A stretch of 9,713 bases of DNA from Anaerolineales bacterium UBA1429 (GTDB lineage: Bacteria; Chloroflexota; Anaerolineae; UBA1429), in NCBI GenBank assembly GCA_002329325.1, contig DCTX01000086.1, positions 1 to 9,713 of the forward strand, in the 5' to 3' direction. Each line of letters starts with the position of its first letter. The first letter of the stretch is position 1. A program made the translations under genes and the position numbers. The notes under the pieces were generated by a model. That model was not told the origin of the DNA and made no database searches. It was given only the letters and a program-made list of their open reading frames with translations. Positions 1-6,070 of this stretch are shown piece by piece.

Positions 1-82
1 CCCCACGCGTGTGGGGAAGACGGTGTCGCCAGCAATGCACTCCCAGGCGCGGCCGGTTCACCCCCACGCGTGTGGGGAAGAC
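1..82 (-). CRISPR. Leader-proximal end of a type I-E CRISPR array
   Basis: A full 29-nt repeat lies at 54-82. Positions 1-21 repeat its leader-side 21 nt exactly, and between them is a spacer of exactly 32 nt (22-53), giving the 61-nt period normal for type I-E. Read on the minus strand (the cas direction), the repeat is GTCTT, then a 6-bp stem CCCCAC/GTGGGG around the loop ACGC, then GTGAACCG. By analogy with other I-E repeats, Cas6e would cut 3' of the stem and leave the 8-nt handle GTGAACCG on the crRNA. The array lies directly downstream of cas2, so the repeat at 54-82 is repeat 1 and the spacer is the most recently acquired one. The array runs off the left edge, so its full length is unknown. 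Confidence 0.96.
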
Positions 83-110
83 CCTTCGCATCGGATCCTG
101 CAGAAGGGTC
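80..110 (-). repeat. Leader-end inverted repeat overlapping repeat 1
   Basis: GACCCTTC at 80-87 and GAAGGGTC at 103-110 form a perfect 8-bp inverted repeat with 15 nt between the arms. Three further inner base pairs (GCA/TGC) can form past a one-base bulge, leaving an 8-nt loop that contains GGATCC. The repeat-side arm takes in the first three bases of the CRISPR repeat (80-82), so the dyad straddles the leader-repeat junction where new spacers are inserted. A role as a protein-binding or integration-guiding site, or as an RNA hairpin in the pre-crRNA, is inference. Confidence 0.6.
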
Positions 111-144
111 GCGGCTCTGCTCCTTCCACTGCAAGCCCTTGCCG
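83..144 (-). promoter_or_regulatory. CRISPR leader between cas2 and repeat 1
   Basis: This is the 62-nt gap between the cas2 stop codon and the first repeat, where a I-E leader is expected. It guides polarised spacer insertion by Cas1-Cas2 and often carries the array promoter. Unlike many leaders it is not AT-rich, and I see no convincing -35/-10 pair in it on the minus strand, so the array may be transcribed through from the cas operon or from a promoter inside cas2. Its repeat-side half is largely one inverted repeat that reaches into repeat 1 (annotated separately). Confidence 0.7.
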
Positions 145-426
145 CTACTCGCCCCGCGGTATGCGCACCAGGAGCAGCCCGTCGTGATCCACGATCTGCC
201 GGTTCAGCTTGCCTTCGGCCCGCATGGCCAGCCCCTGTTCGTTGTTGGTGGACCAGATCTGGAGCACGCCGCCGTCCTTGAGCCGGCCGGCGCACTTTTC
301 CCATAGCTTGTCGCGCACCAACGCCGAGACGTCGCCAACAAACACGCCCGCCTGGGGCTCCACCAGCCAGCGGCTCAGCTCACCCCGCAGCCCAGGCGTC
401 ACCCGTTTGAGGATCATTACCAGCAT
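145..426 (-). CDS. cas2: CRISPR-associated endonuclease/integrase subunit Cas2 (type I-E)
   Basis: Cas2 forms the central dimer of the Cas1-Cas2 integration complex that holds the prespacer for insertion at the leader end of the array. The 93-aa protein has the I-E Cas2 pattern: an N-terminal beta strand MLVMILKRVTPGLRG, then GVFVGDVSALVRDKLWE (residues 27-43), IWSTNNEQG (57-65) and a C-terminal strand DGLLLVRIP (82-90). The length is normal and there is no fused domain. The ATG at 426 was chosen because it begins the conserved first strand and follows a GGAGGAGG stretch inside the end of cas1. An in-frame ATG three codons later is the only sensible alternative. The gene starts 1 nt after the cas1 stop, so the two are translationally linked, and it is the last gene before the array. 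Confidence 0.95.
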   Translation of the reverse strand: MLVMILKRVTPGLRGELSRWLVEPQAGVFVGDVSALVRDKLWEKCAGRLKDGGVLQIWSTNNEQGLAMRAEGKLNRQIVDHDGLLLVRIPRGE

Positions 427-427
427 T

Positions 428-1345
428 CTACTTGCGTTTGACCTCCTCCCACAACTTGCGCCACAGATGCACGCCGAACTCTCCCGTGGGGTCGCTCTCC
501 TCCACCGAGACATCGCCCTCGGTAGGGATATCCAGCAGGGCATCTATATCGGGCAAGAGCCGCTGGAGCAGCCTGTGCTGGCGAAAGTGATCGCGGCAGC
601 GCAGCCGCACCCGCACCTCGACGTGCTCCTCCGACTCGGCCACCGTCTCAAAGGCCAGGGGGATGGTGATCTCGGCCTTGTACAGATCGGCGATGTCATA
701 GACGAAGGAGAGCTGGCGGCCCGTGTGGATGAACCCCATGGCCGGGGAGTAGCCGCCCGAGACGATGGCCGCATGGCAGACGCCGTTCAGGCAGGCGTTG
801 GCGGCCGAGAGGGCGCGGTTCAGCGGGTCGCCTCGATTCCAGTCGGCGACGTCATAGCTCCGCCCCTGCCAGTTGACGCCCGTCCGCCTGGCCTCCTCGG
901 CATAGACGTCGCGCATGCGCGCGCCCTCCATGCCGCGGATCTGGTTCAGCGTCAGGTCATCATCCAGGCGATAGCCAAAGCGATATTCGTACATGCGCCA
1001 GACCACCTGCATGCGCGTGGCATCGTTGCAGAGCAGCTCCGCCTGGTGCAGGATGTGCCGCGCCGAGCGGGTCTCGCCGGTGCCCTGGGCATAGCAGCGC
1101 ACGCCGTGCTCGCCCAGCCAGACGATGCTGCAGCCGTTCTCCACCAGGGCGCGGACGGCGGCATGGGTTATGGAACAGCCCGGCCCCAGCATGAGCACGC
1201 CCAGGGCTGCCGCGGGCACCGGCGTGCGCCCCTCTTTGTCCCACAGGGCGATGGACTGGCCATCCTGAAGGATGCGCGCCCTTTCCACGTACAGGTAGCT
1301 CAGGCCGTCGCGCAGCTTGGGCAGCTCGTGCAGGTCTTTGGGCAC
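428..1345 (-). CDS. cas1: CRISPR integrase Cas1 (type I-E)
   Basis: Cas1 is the metal-dependent integrase that joins new spacers to the array by transesterification at the leader-repeat junction, working with Cas2. The 305-aa product matches the I-E family in length. The metal-binding residues of the E. coli enzyme are matched by E140 (in IRGMEG), H207 (in MGFIHTG) and D217/D220 (in FVYDIADLYK). The N-terminal beta domain shows LPKLRDGLSYLYVE, and VWLGEHG lies at 75-81. The start is a GTG at 1345 with a strong Shine-Dalgarno sequence 6 nt upstream. It follows cas6e after a 62-nt gap containing a strong hairpin, the second-largest gap in the operon, so the adaptation genes may be expressed at a different level from Cascade. 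Confidence 0.97.
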   Translation of the reverse strand: MPKDLHELPKLRDGLSYLYVERARILQDGQSIALWDKEGRTPVPAAALGVLMLGPGCSITHAAVRALVENGCSIVWLGEHGVRCYAQGTGETRSARHILHQAELLCNDATRMQVVWRMYEYRFGYRLDDDLTLNQIRGMEGARMRDVYAEEARRTGVNWQGRSYDVADWNRGDPLNRALSAANACLNGVCHAAIVSGGYSPAMGFIHTGRQLSFVYDIADLYKAEITIPLAFETVAESEEHVEVRVRLRCRDHFRQHRLLQRLLPDIDALLDIPTEGDVSVEESDPTGEFGVHLWRKLWEEVKRK

Positions 1346-1351
1346 GAATCA

Positions 1352-1357
1352 CCTCCC
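1352..1357 (-). promoter_or_regulatory. Ribosome binding site deciding the cas1 GTG start
   Basis: The minus strand reads GGGAGGTGATTC and then GTG at 1345. GGGAGGTGAT is close to the full anti-Shine-Dalgarno complement and lies 6 nt from the GTG, which supports this non-ATG start. It sits just downstream of the hairpin at 1372-1396, so cas1-cas2 can initiate independently of upstream translation. Confidence 0.75.
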
Positions 1358-1371
1358 TTCGATGTGTCGGT

Positions 1372-1396
1372 GGGGGCGGGCGCGAAGCCCGCCCCC
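1372..1396 (-). repeat. Perfect 10-bp GC hairpin in the cas6e-cas1 gap
   Basis: GGGGGCGGGC at 1372-1381 and GCCCGCCCCC at 1387-1396 pair perfectly around a 5-nt loop, read TTCGC on the transcript strand. It occupies the 62-nt gap between the cas6e stop (1408) and the cas1 start (1345), and the cas1 ribosome site begins 15 nt after it. No T-tract follows, so it is not a classical intrinsic terminator. It could be an attenuator, an RNase processing or mRNA-stability element, or a leaky terminator in a high-GC host. These roles are inferred. Confidence 0.7.
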
Positions 1397-1407
1397 CTGC
1401 GATATAG

Positions 1408-2061
1408 TCAGGATGCGGAGTGCGCCGGCCCGAGGGAGAGGAGACCGAACCCAAAGGCTTTGGCGCTGCCGATGCCGCCGCGCATCGCCTGGAGCAGCAG
1501 CTCCCCGTCGGTTACCTGGAGGAGGCCGTCGTAGCGCACGGCCACATGGCTCAGGCCCTTCTCCAGGCCCGGTTTGCGGGCGGTCTGTATCGCTTCTGGC
1601 GCGATGACCACCCGCAGCACGCGAAAGCCGTGCTGCTCGCCCTTGCGCTCCAGCCAGGCGCGCTGGGACTCTTCACGGAGCAACCCCAGCCGCACGCCGT
1701 TGGCCGGAGGCTCCTTGCCGTCCTGATGGCTCTTCTTCTTGACGGTGGGGTTGGCCCTCAGCCGGAAGGAAAGGACCTGGCCGGGGCGCAGCTCCAGCTC
1801 GATGGGCTTGTACTGGGCAGGGCACAGCAGATAGCCCGGCAAAGCGTCGGCCCAGCGCCAATCGGGCTCGGTCTGTGATTGCACCAGCAAGGCGGGCGAG
1901 GCGTTGCCTCGCGGGGTATCCACGCGAAAGAGCACCCGCTCCCCGGCGGGCAGCGCAGGCGCAAAGGCGCTGAGCACCGTGCGGTGCAGCTCGTAGGGAT
2001 GCGCCAACTCGCGCTGGGCCCGCTTGTGGCGGGGGTTCAGCATCAGGCAGGAGAGGTACAT
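1408..2061 (-). CDS. cas6e: CRISPR pre-crRNA endoribonuclease Cas6e (CasE/Cse3)
   Basis: Cas6e recognises the hairpin of each CRISPR repeat, cuts the pre-crRNA at its 3' base and stays bound to the crRNA as the head of Cascade. The 217-aa protein opens with MYLSCLMLNPR and HPYELHRTVLSAF; Tyr23 and His26 fall at the positions of the catalytic pair known from Thermus Cse3. LSFRLRANPT (97-106) is a family signature, and the C-terminal glycine-rich loop GGIGSAKAFGFGLLSL (195-210) is intact. The ATG at 2061 is fixed by homology and by a strong ribosome site; the reading frame stays open upstream but that part only shadows cas5e. The gene overlaps the end of cas5e by 19 nt. Confidence 0.96.
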   Translation of the reverse strand: MYLSCLMLNPRHKRAQRELAHPYELHRTVLSAFAPALPAGERVLFRVDTPRGNASPALLVQSQTEPDWRWADALPGYLLCPAQYKPIELELRPGQVLSFRLRANPTVKKKSHQDGKEPPANGVRLGLLREESQRAWLERKGEQHGFRVLRVVIAPEAIQTARKPGLEKGLSHVAVRYDGLLQVTDGELLLQAMRGGIGSAKAFGFGLLSLGPAHSAS

Positions 2062-2753
2062 GCTTTCACCTCCTGGAGCGTGATGGTTGGCGTGGGACAA
2101 AAGGCCGTGCGCACCCTGCGCGGCCCAAAGGTGCGATCGGCGAAGGAGATGGGCTGGTCGGGCCGCACCTGGGCCCCCTCGGGGTCCTCGAGCACCAGGC
2201 GCAACTGGCGCGGGCGCCTCTCGGGCTGGATCCAGGGAGGCCCCAGCCAGGGATAGGCGCACAGGGCCGCCTTGAGGGTGGCATCGGGGCGCAGCCCGTC
2301 GCACAGCCAGACCGGCTCGCCGGGCGGGCAGGCCTTGCGCCCCAGGAAGAGGGGCCAACGGGGCCGCTGCAGCGCCTCGTGGAGCTGCTCCAGGAGGGCG
2401 AGGTCATCGCCCTCCAGAGCCACGAGGAAGCGCGCGTCGGCGAGGTAGTAGCGATTGCCGGGGATCACATTCCTGCGCCCCACATCTCCGTTCGCCTTGT
2501 AGTAGCCGCCCACGCCGGCGACGTGATAGTCACGCAGGATGGCGCCCTCCTGGTCGGCCCGAACGCCCATGCGCAGGGCCGCCAGGTCGGCGACGGAGCG
2601 GTCGCGGGTGCGCCCCAGGGCGGCGCAGAGCAACCCCACGACGCCGCTCTTGGAGGGCTCGCGCAAGGTGTCGCGGACGGTGAAACGGCTCTCGACGCCC
2701 CAGGCCTGCAGAGGGCCGCTCAGGCGCAAGAGCAGGACATGGTTGTTGCTCAC
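2043..2753 (-). CDS. cas5e: Cascade subunit Cas5e (CasD)
   Basis: Cas5e binds the 5' handle of the crRNA and caps the foot of the Cascade backbone next to Cas8e. The 236-aa product has the Cas5 RAMP signature at its N-terminus: LLLRLSGPLQAWG (7-19) followed by RDTLREPSKSGVVGLLCAALG (27-47). NRYYLADARFLVAL follows in the middle. In type I-E this subunit is not the processing nuclease, which is Cas6e. The start is a GTG at 2753, 4 nt after the cas7e stop, with a G-run (GGGGGGTGA) overlapping that stop as a possible ribosome site. The last 19 nt overlap cas6e. Length is normal and there is no sign of damage. Confidence 0.94.
   Translation of the reverse strand: MSNNHVLLLRLSGPLQAWGVESRFTVRDTLREPSKSGVVGLLCAALGRTRDRSVADLAALRMGVRADQEGAILRDYHVAGVGGYYKANGDVGRRNVIPGNRYYLADARFLVALEGDDLALLEQLHEALQRPRWPLFLGRKACPPGEPVWLCDGLRPDATLKAALCAYPWLGPPWIQPERRPRQLRLVLEDPEGAQVRPDQPISFADRTFGPRRVRTAFCPTPTITLQEVKACTSPA
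2066..2074 (-). promoter_or_regulatory. Ribosome binding site deciding the cas6e start
   Basis: The minus strand reads AGGAGGTGAAAGC and then ATG at 2061, so AGGAGG sits 7 nt before the start, inside the end of cas5e. It selects this ATG over in-frame starts up to about 300 nt upstream. Confidence 0.8.
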
Positions 2754-2757
2754 GGCG

Positions 2758-3906
2758 TCACCCCCCGTTCGGCAGCGCGTTCAGCACGGCCTGGCGCCAG
2801 GCCGTTTCGTTGGCCGCCAGGCTGCCCGCCAGGTGCACGAGCTCGGTCTCGCCCAGGTCGCAGCGCAGGGCCGCCACGGTCTGCAGGCTCTCCTGGCCGT
2901 AGGCGGCGCAGAGGGCGCCCCAGTACGCATCCAGGGCCCGCAGCGATGGGGCCACATAGCCGCCCTCGCGGCCGGGGCGCACGGGCTGCTCAAAGGCGTT
3001 GGCCAGGTTCCAGGCCATGCCATCCTGACGCACCACGGCCAGGGCCAGGCTGGGCGGGTTGAAGGCGGCGTGGCTGTTCTGCTTGCCGCTGGGCACGGCG
3101 TACAGGCTGGCCTGCAGGAAGCCATCCACCGCCTTGCGGGCCAGCTCGGCATCGTCCTTGAGGTTCTTGACGAGCTGGTTCCAGTCGATCCGGGCGTAGC
3201 GGTAGTAGCAGGCGCTGTCATAGCCGGTGACGCCCATCATGCCGGCGCCGGGCTCGTCGCGCTCCAGCAGGTCATCCACGGCGGTGTAAAAGTCCATCTC
3301 CACGGTGACCGGGTGGGTCGAGAGGGCGTGGGCCACCTGGCAGGCGGCGTCCAGACCGAGCTCGGGCTTTTCGGCCAGCATGCGCCCAAAGAGGGCGATA
3401 TCCGGCGCGCCGGTCACGTCCTGATGCGCTCGCGTGATGGGCCGTGCGATCCGAACTATCTCGCTGGCGAGACCCTTTTCGTCTTTCGCTACCAGATTGT
3501 CCCATTCCGCCAAGAGCGCCTGGGTGATATCCTGCAGCTCGGACTCGGAGATGTAGATGAGGACAGCGGTCTGGGTCTCCTTGTCTTCGCCGGTGGTTCG
3601 GGGATCCAGCTTGCTGGCATACTCGGTCACAAAGGCGGCGGCGATGCGCTCGGCTTGCTCTTTGGGCTTTTCGGCCTTCTCCAGGCGCTCGCGCACCAGC
3701 TTGACGAGCCTTCGCGTGCGCTGGCCCAGGGGCACCTGGATGGCCCGCTCAAAGGCCGGGTGGGTGCGGATGGCGCGCTTGAGGCACTGGGAGGAGATGC
3801 GGGCGCGGCGAGCGCCGCCGAATTGGCAATCCTTGGGGCTGCCGGTGTCGTCGCGGTTCAGGTTCGAGGGGGCAAAGCTCTGCAACAGATGGATCTCGAT
3901 GTACAT
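2758..3906 (-). CDS. cas7e: Cascade backbone subunit Cas7e (CasC/Cse4)
   Basis: Cas7e polymerises, usually six copies, along the crRNA spacer and forms the helical backbone of Cascade that presents the guide for base pairing. The 382-aa protein has the hallmark N-terminus MYIEIHLLQSFAPSNLNRDD followed by the RNA-contacting stretch GGARRARISSQCLKRAIR (30-47). Later family motifs are ALFGRML (171-177), HPVTVEMDFYTAVDDL (198-213) and PSGKQNSHAAFNPP (272-285). The ATG at 3906 is preceded by AAGGAGAA and lies 1 nt after the cse2 stop, so the two are tightly coupled. The frame is open well upstream, but that portion overlaps cse2 and is not coding. A possible coiled, Lys/Glu-rich helix lies around 70-90. 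Confidence 0.96.
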   Translation of the reverse strand: MYIEIHLLQSFAPSNLNRDDTGSPKDCQFGGARRARISSQCLKRAIRTHPAFERAIQVPLGQRTRRLVKLVRERLEKAEKPKEQAERIAAAFVTEYASKLDPRTTGEDKETQTAVLIYISESELQDITQALLAEWDNLVAKDEKGLASEIVRIARPITRAHQDVTGAPDIALFGRMLAEKPELGLDAACQVAHALSTHPVTVEMDFYTAVDDLLERDEPGAGMMGVTGYDSACYYRYARIDWNQLVKNLKDDAELARKAVDGFLQASLYAVPSGKQNSHAAFNPPSLALAVVRQDGMAWNLANAFEQPVRPGREGGYVAPSLRALDAYWGALCAAYGQESLQTVAALRCDLGETELVHLAGSLAANETAWRQAVLNALPNGG

Positions 3907-3907
3907 G

Positions 3908-4444
3908 CTAGTTCTCCTTGTTCTCTTCTGCGTTCTCTTGGCGCTCGCGCCCCCAGAAGGCGCGGGCCCAACCTCTCTGGACACGACGGGAGGGATCGCC
4001 CCAACGGGGCAGATCACGGAACAACTGGCGCCAGTCCACCGGCACCTCCTTGGAGGCCAGGAAGCCGATGGCCTGGCGCAGGCGGTCGGGCAGGTCGTCG
4101 GCATGGGTGGCCAGGAGGGCCGCAAAGCGCCGTTCGGTGGGGGAGGTGCGTTCGTTCTCGGCGGGCGCCGCCGGGTCCTTGGCGGCGGCCAGGCGGAAGC
4201 TGGCGCCCAGGTTGCCGGCGCCGCCGGGCGCCGGGTGCAGGCTGTAGAGCGCCGCCACCAAGTAGTAGACATCCTCCTGCCAGGGGCGCGCATCGGCGGG
4301 CAGCCAGGGCACCACGTAAGGATACATGGCGGGGACGGCGACCGGCGGCTGGCCGAGGCCGCGGCGCAGCGCCGCCAGGGCGCCGCGATCCTCGCGCTCG
4401 GCCAACGACTCCAGATAGGCGACAAACGGACAGGATTCGGTCAT
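3908..4444 (-). CDS. cse2: Cascade small subunit Cse2 (CasB)
   Basis: Cse2 is the all-helical small subunit, present as a dimer along the belly of Cascade, where it stabilises the R-loop and contacts the displaced non-target strand. The 178-aa protein is of usual length. Typical segments are the helix FVAYLESLAEREDRGALAALRRGLG (7-31), YYLVAALYSLHP (60-71), RRFAALLATH (105-114) and LRQAIGFLASKEVPVDW (122-138) followed by LFRDLPRW (141-148). The family is recognised from this layout and from its place between cas8e and cas7e. The ATG at 4444 overlaps the cas8e TGA (ATGA), implying translational coupling. The highly charged tail ends in EENKEN. Confidence 0.93.
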   Translation of the reverse strand: MTESCPFVAYLESLAEREDRGALAALRRGLGQPPVAVPAMYPYVVPWLPADARPWQEDVYYLVAALYSLHPAPGGAGNLGASFRLAAAKDPAAPAENERTSPTERRFAALLATHADDLPDRLRQAIGFLASKEVPVDWRQLFRDLPRWGDPSRRVQRGWARAFWGRERQENAEENKEN

Positions 4445-6021
4445 GTGGTTGCCTCCTTTGCATCAAGCTGGTGCACTTGGTCGTTCCATACCTTGGCCAG
4501 GCCGCTGGCGAGCTGCTGCCGGGCCAGGACGGCGGCCTTGAGGGCGGTTGCGCTCTCGCCCAGGCCTTCGGCGGCGGCCTCCAGGGCGGCCCAGGCGGCG
4601 CTGCGCACCGTCTGCGCCCAGGCGGCGCGGGCCGCCGGAGCATCGTCAACCAGGCTGGTGACCAGATCGTAGAAGGGCAGCTCCAGGGCGGCCCAGTAGC
4701 GCCGCTCGGCGCCCCAGGACGCCATGAGGTCGTCGCGCTCCTTGCGCTGCTGCTGCCCGAGGTTGCCGCCCTCCCTGTGATAAAGCAACTCAACGGCCAG
4801 GGTCGAGAGGGCGCCCCAGAGCTGACCGCGTGCGGCCTCGGCCAGGGCCAGGGCCAGCTCCAGATGGGTGACCAGGTCCTGATCCCGAAGCAGGGCGAGG
4901 GGGAGGGGGAGTTGGTCGGCGCGGTAGAACTCGACCTTGGCCTGGTCGTTGGCCATGCCCAGGGCCAACAGGCGCTTGGTGTGCTGCCGGCTCAGTCCGG
5001 GCACGTCGCCGTAGTCCAGAAGCATATGCAGCCAGGTCAGTGAGTACGGAGGCAGGCTGCCGGCGCTGCGGCGCTGGTCCTTGGGAACCACACGCAACAC
5101 GGCTGCGCTATCGCGCCAGAGCGCCCTGTCTTCGTTATAGCGGAGTACAAGCCAGCCTTCCTTGGCGCCTTTCCGATAGTGTTTAAGGGGGTCCACGATG
5201 CTATCGCCAAAGCGCAGACCCGGCCCCAGGAGCATCTGGGATACGACAGGCCCTTCAGGGCCGTCCTGAGGCAGCAGCAAGATGCGACGATTCTGCCACG
5301 TCAGGTAGTCCAGGTAGCCGTAGGGGATACGGGTCTCTGGCCGGTAAGGATCGTCCATCTCCCAGGCGGGCAGGTCGGCGCCCACGTCCGTTGCCAGGAT
5401 GTCGGAGACGGGATAGGGGATCAGGTTCAGCATGAGGGTCTGGAAGAGAGTGTCGCCCTGGATGATGAAGGTGATACCCCGAGCTGCGGGGCCATCGGTG
5501 AACCGCTCCCCCGAGACGGGGCTCAGCCCACCGAGGCCGAAGGCGTGAGCGGCCACCAGTGCTCGAGCAGCCTGCGCTGGGCTGAGGACCGTGCCTCGGT
5601 CTTCCCAGCTATGGCTAAAGAGCACGGGGTTGTTGCCCGACGCCAAGTCATGGATAAGCGAGATCACCGACTTGGGCTTGGCTTTGGGATGGGCTCTCTG
5701 ATAAAAGGGGCGCGTGGCGTCGAAAAGGTCAAAGCGCTCGCGCCAGCGAGCCAGATACTCCTGGATCGGCTCGGCGGCAAAGCGATCGCGCGCCCATAGG
5801 TCGCCCCATACATCTGGGTCTTCGGACGGACCATGCAGGCGGTGCAACAGAGCCAAGAGCAAGCGCAGGAGCGCGGCAGTCACCAACGGCGTCTCGCCTG
5901 CCAATGCTTGCATCTCGTGGGCGCGCTCTAGGGCGTCTTGGAGGCCCAGCAGTTGAGAGCGCCCATCCAAGTCGACGCAGGGAATCCAGGGCTGATCCAC
6001 AAGATTGAAGGAATAGGGCAT
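4441..6021 (-). CDS. cas8e: Cascade large subunit Cas8e (CasA/Cse1)
   Basis: Cas8e is the large subunit of type I-E Cascade. It recognises the PAM, starts unwinding the target and recruits Cas3. The 526-aa protein begins with the family opening MPYSFNLVDQPWIPCVDLDG. It contains the loop region SLIHDLASGNNPVLFSHSWE (121-140), equivalent to the L1 loop implicated in PAM and crRNA contacts, then FGLGGLSPVSGERFTDGP (161-178), and a helical C-terminal bundle from about residue 375. The start at 6021 was preferred over an in-frame GTG at 6051 because it begins exactly at the conserved N-terminus and has a good ribosome site. It is 49 nt downstream of cas3 and overlaps cse2 by 4 nt. Confidence 0.95.
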   Translation of the reverse strand: MPYSFNLVDQPWIPCVDLDGRSQLLGLQDALERAHEMQALAGETPLVTAALLRLLLALLHRLHGPSEDPDVWGDLWARDRFAAEPIQEYLARWRERFDLFDATRPFYQRAHPKAKPKSVISLIHDLASGNNPVLFSHSWEDRGTVLSPAQAARALVAAHAFGLGGLSPVSGERFTDGPAARGITFIIQGDTLFQTLMLNLIPYPVSDILATDVGADLPAWEMDDPYRPETRIPYGYLDYLTWQNRRILLLPQDGPEGPVVSQMLLGPGLRFGDSIVDPLKHYRKGAKEGWLVLRYNEDRALWRDSAAVLRVVPKDQRRSAGSLPPYSLTWLHMLLDYGDVPGLSRQHTKRLLALGMANDQAKVEFYRADQLPLPLALLRDQDLVTHLELALALAEAARGQLWGALSTLAVELLYHREGGNLGQQQRKERDDLMASWGAERRYWAALELPFYDLVTSLVDDAPAARAAWAQTVRSAAWAALEAAAEGLGESATALKAAVLARQQLASGLAKVWNDQVHQLDAKEATT

Positions 6022-6026
6022 AGGAT

Positions 6027-6036
6027 CTCCTCTCCT
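6027..6036 (-). promoter_or_regulatory. Ribosome binding site deciding the cas8e start
   Basis: The minus strand reads AGGAGAGGAGATCCT and then ATG at 6021: two AGGAG cores lie 10 and 5 nt before the ATG. No similar site precedes the in-frame GTG at 6051, so initiation at 6021 is favoured. Confidence 0.7.
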
Positions 6037-6070
6037 GTAGGTGGCGGACACAATGCGGGGAGCAACGACT

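Noticed and set aside
1372..1396. Intrinsic terminator ending the Cascade transcript
   Set aside because: There is no T-tract after the stem on the minus strand, and cas1-cas2 follow at once with a strong ribosome site; kept as a hairpin of unknown role.
209..1534. 441-codon open frame on the plus strand
   Set aside because: Antisense to cas1 and cas2, with no recognisable domain or ribosome site; a shadow of GC-rich codon use.
4014..4793. 259-codon minus-strand frame across the cas8e-cse2 junction
   Set aside because: It is out of frame with both real genes and its sequence is low-complexity; cas8e and cse2 join normally with an ATGA overlap, so there is no frameshift to explain.
2539..5043. 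834-codon open frame on the plus strand
   Set aside because: It lies antisense to cas5e, cas7e, cse2 and part of cas8e, all of which are certain. The translation is low-complexity Gly/Ala/Arg/Pro-rich with no known motif, as expected for an antisense frame in GC-rich coding DNA.
6022..6070. Separate promoter for cas8e in the cas3-cas8e gap
   Set aside because: The 49-nt gap shows no -35/-10 pair, only the cas8e ribosome site.
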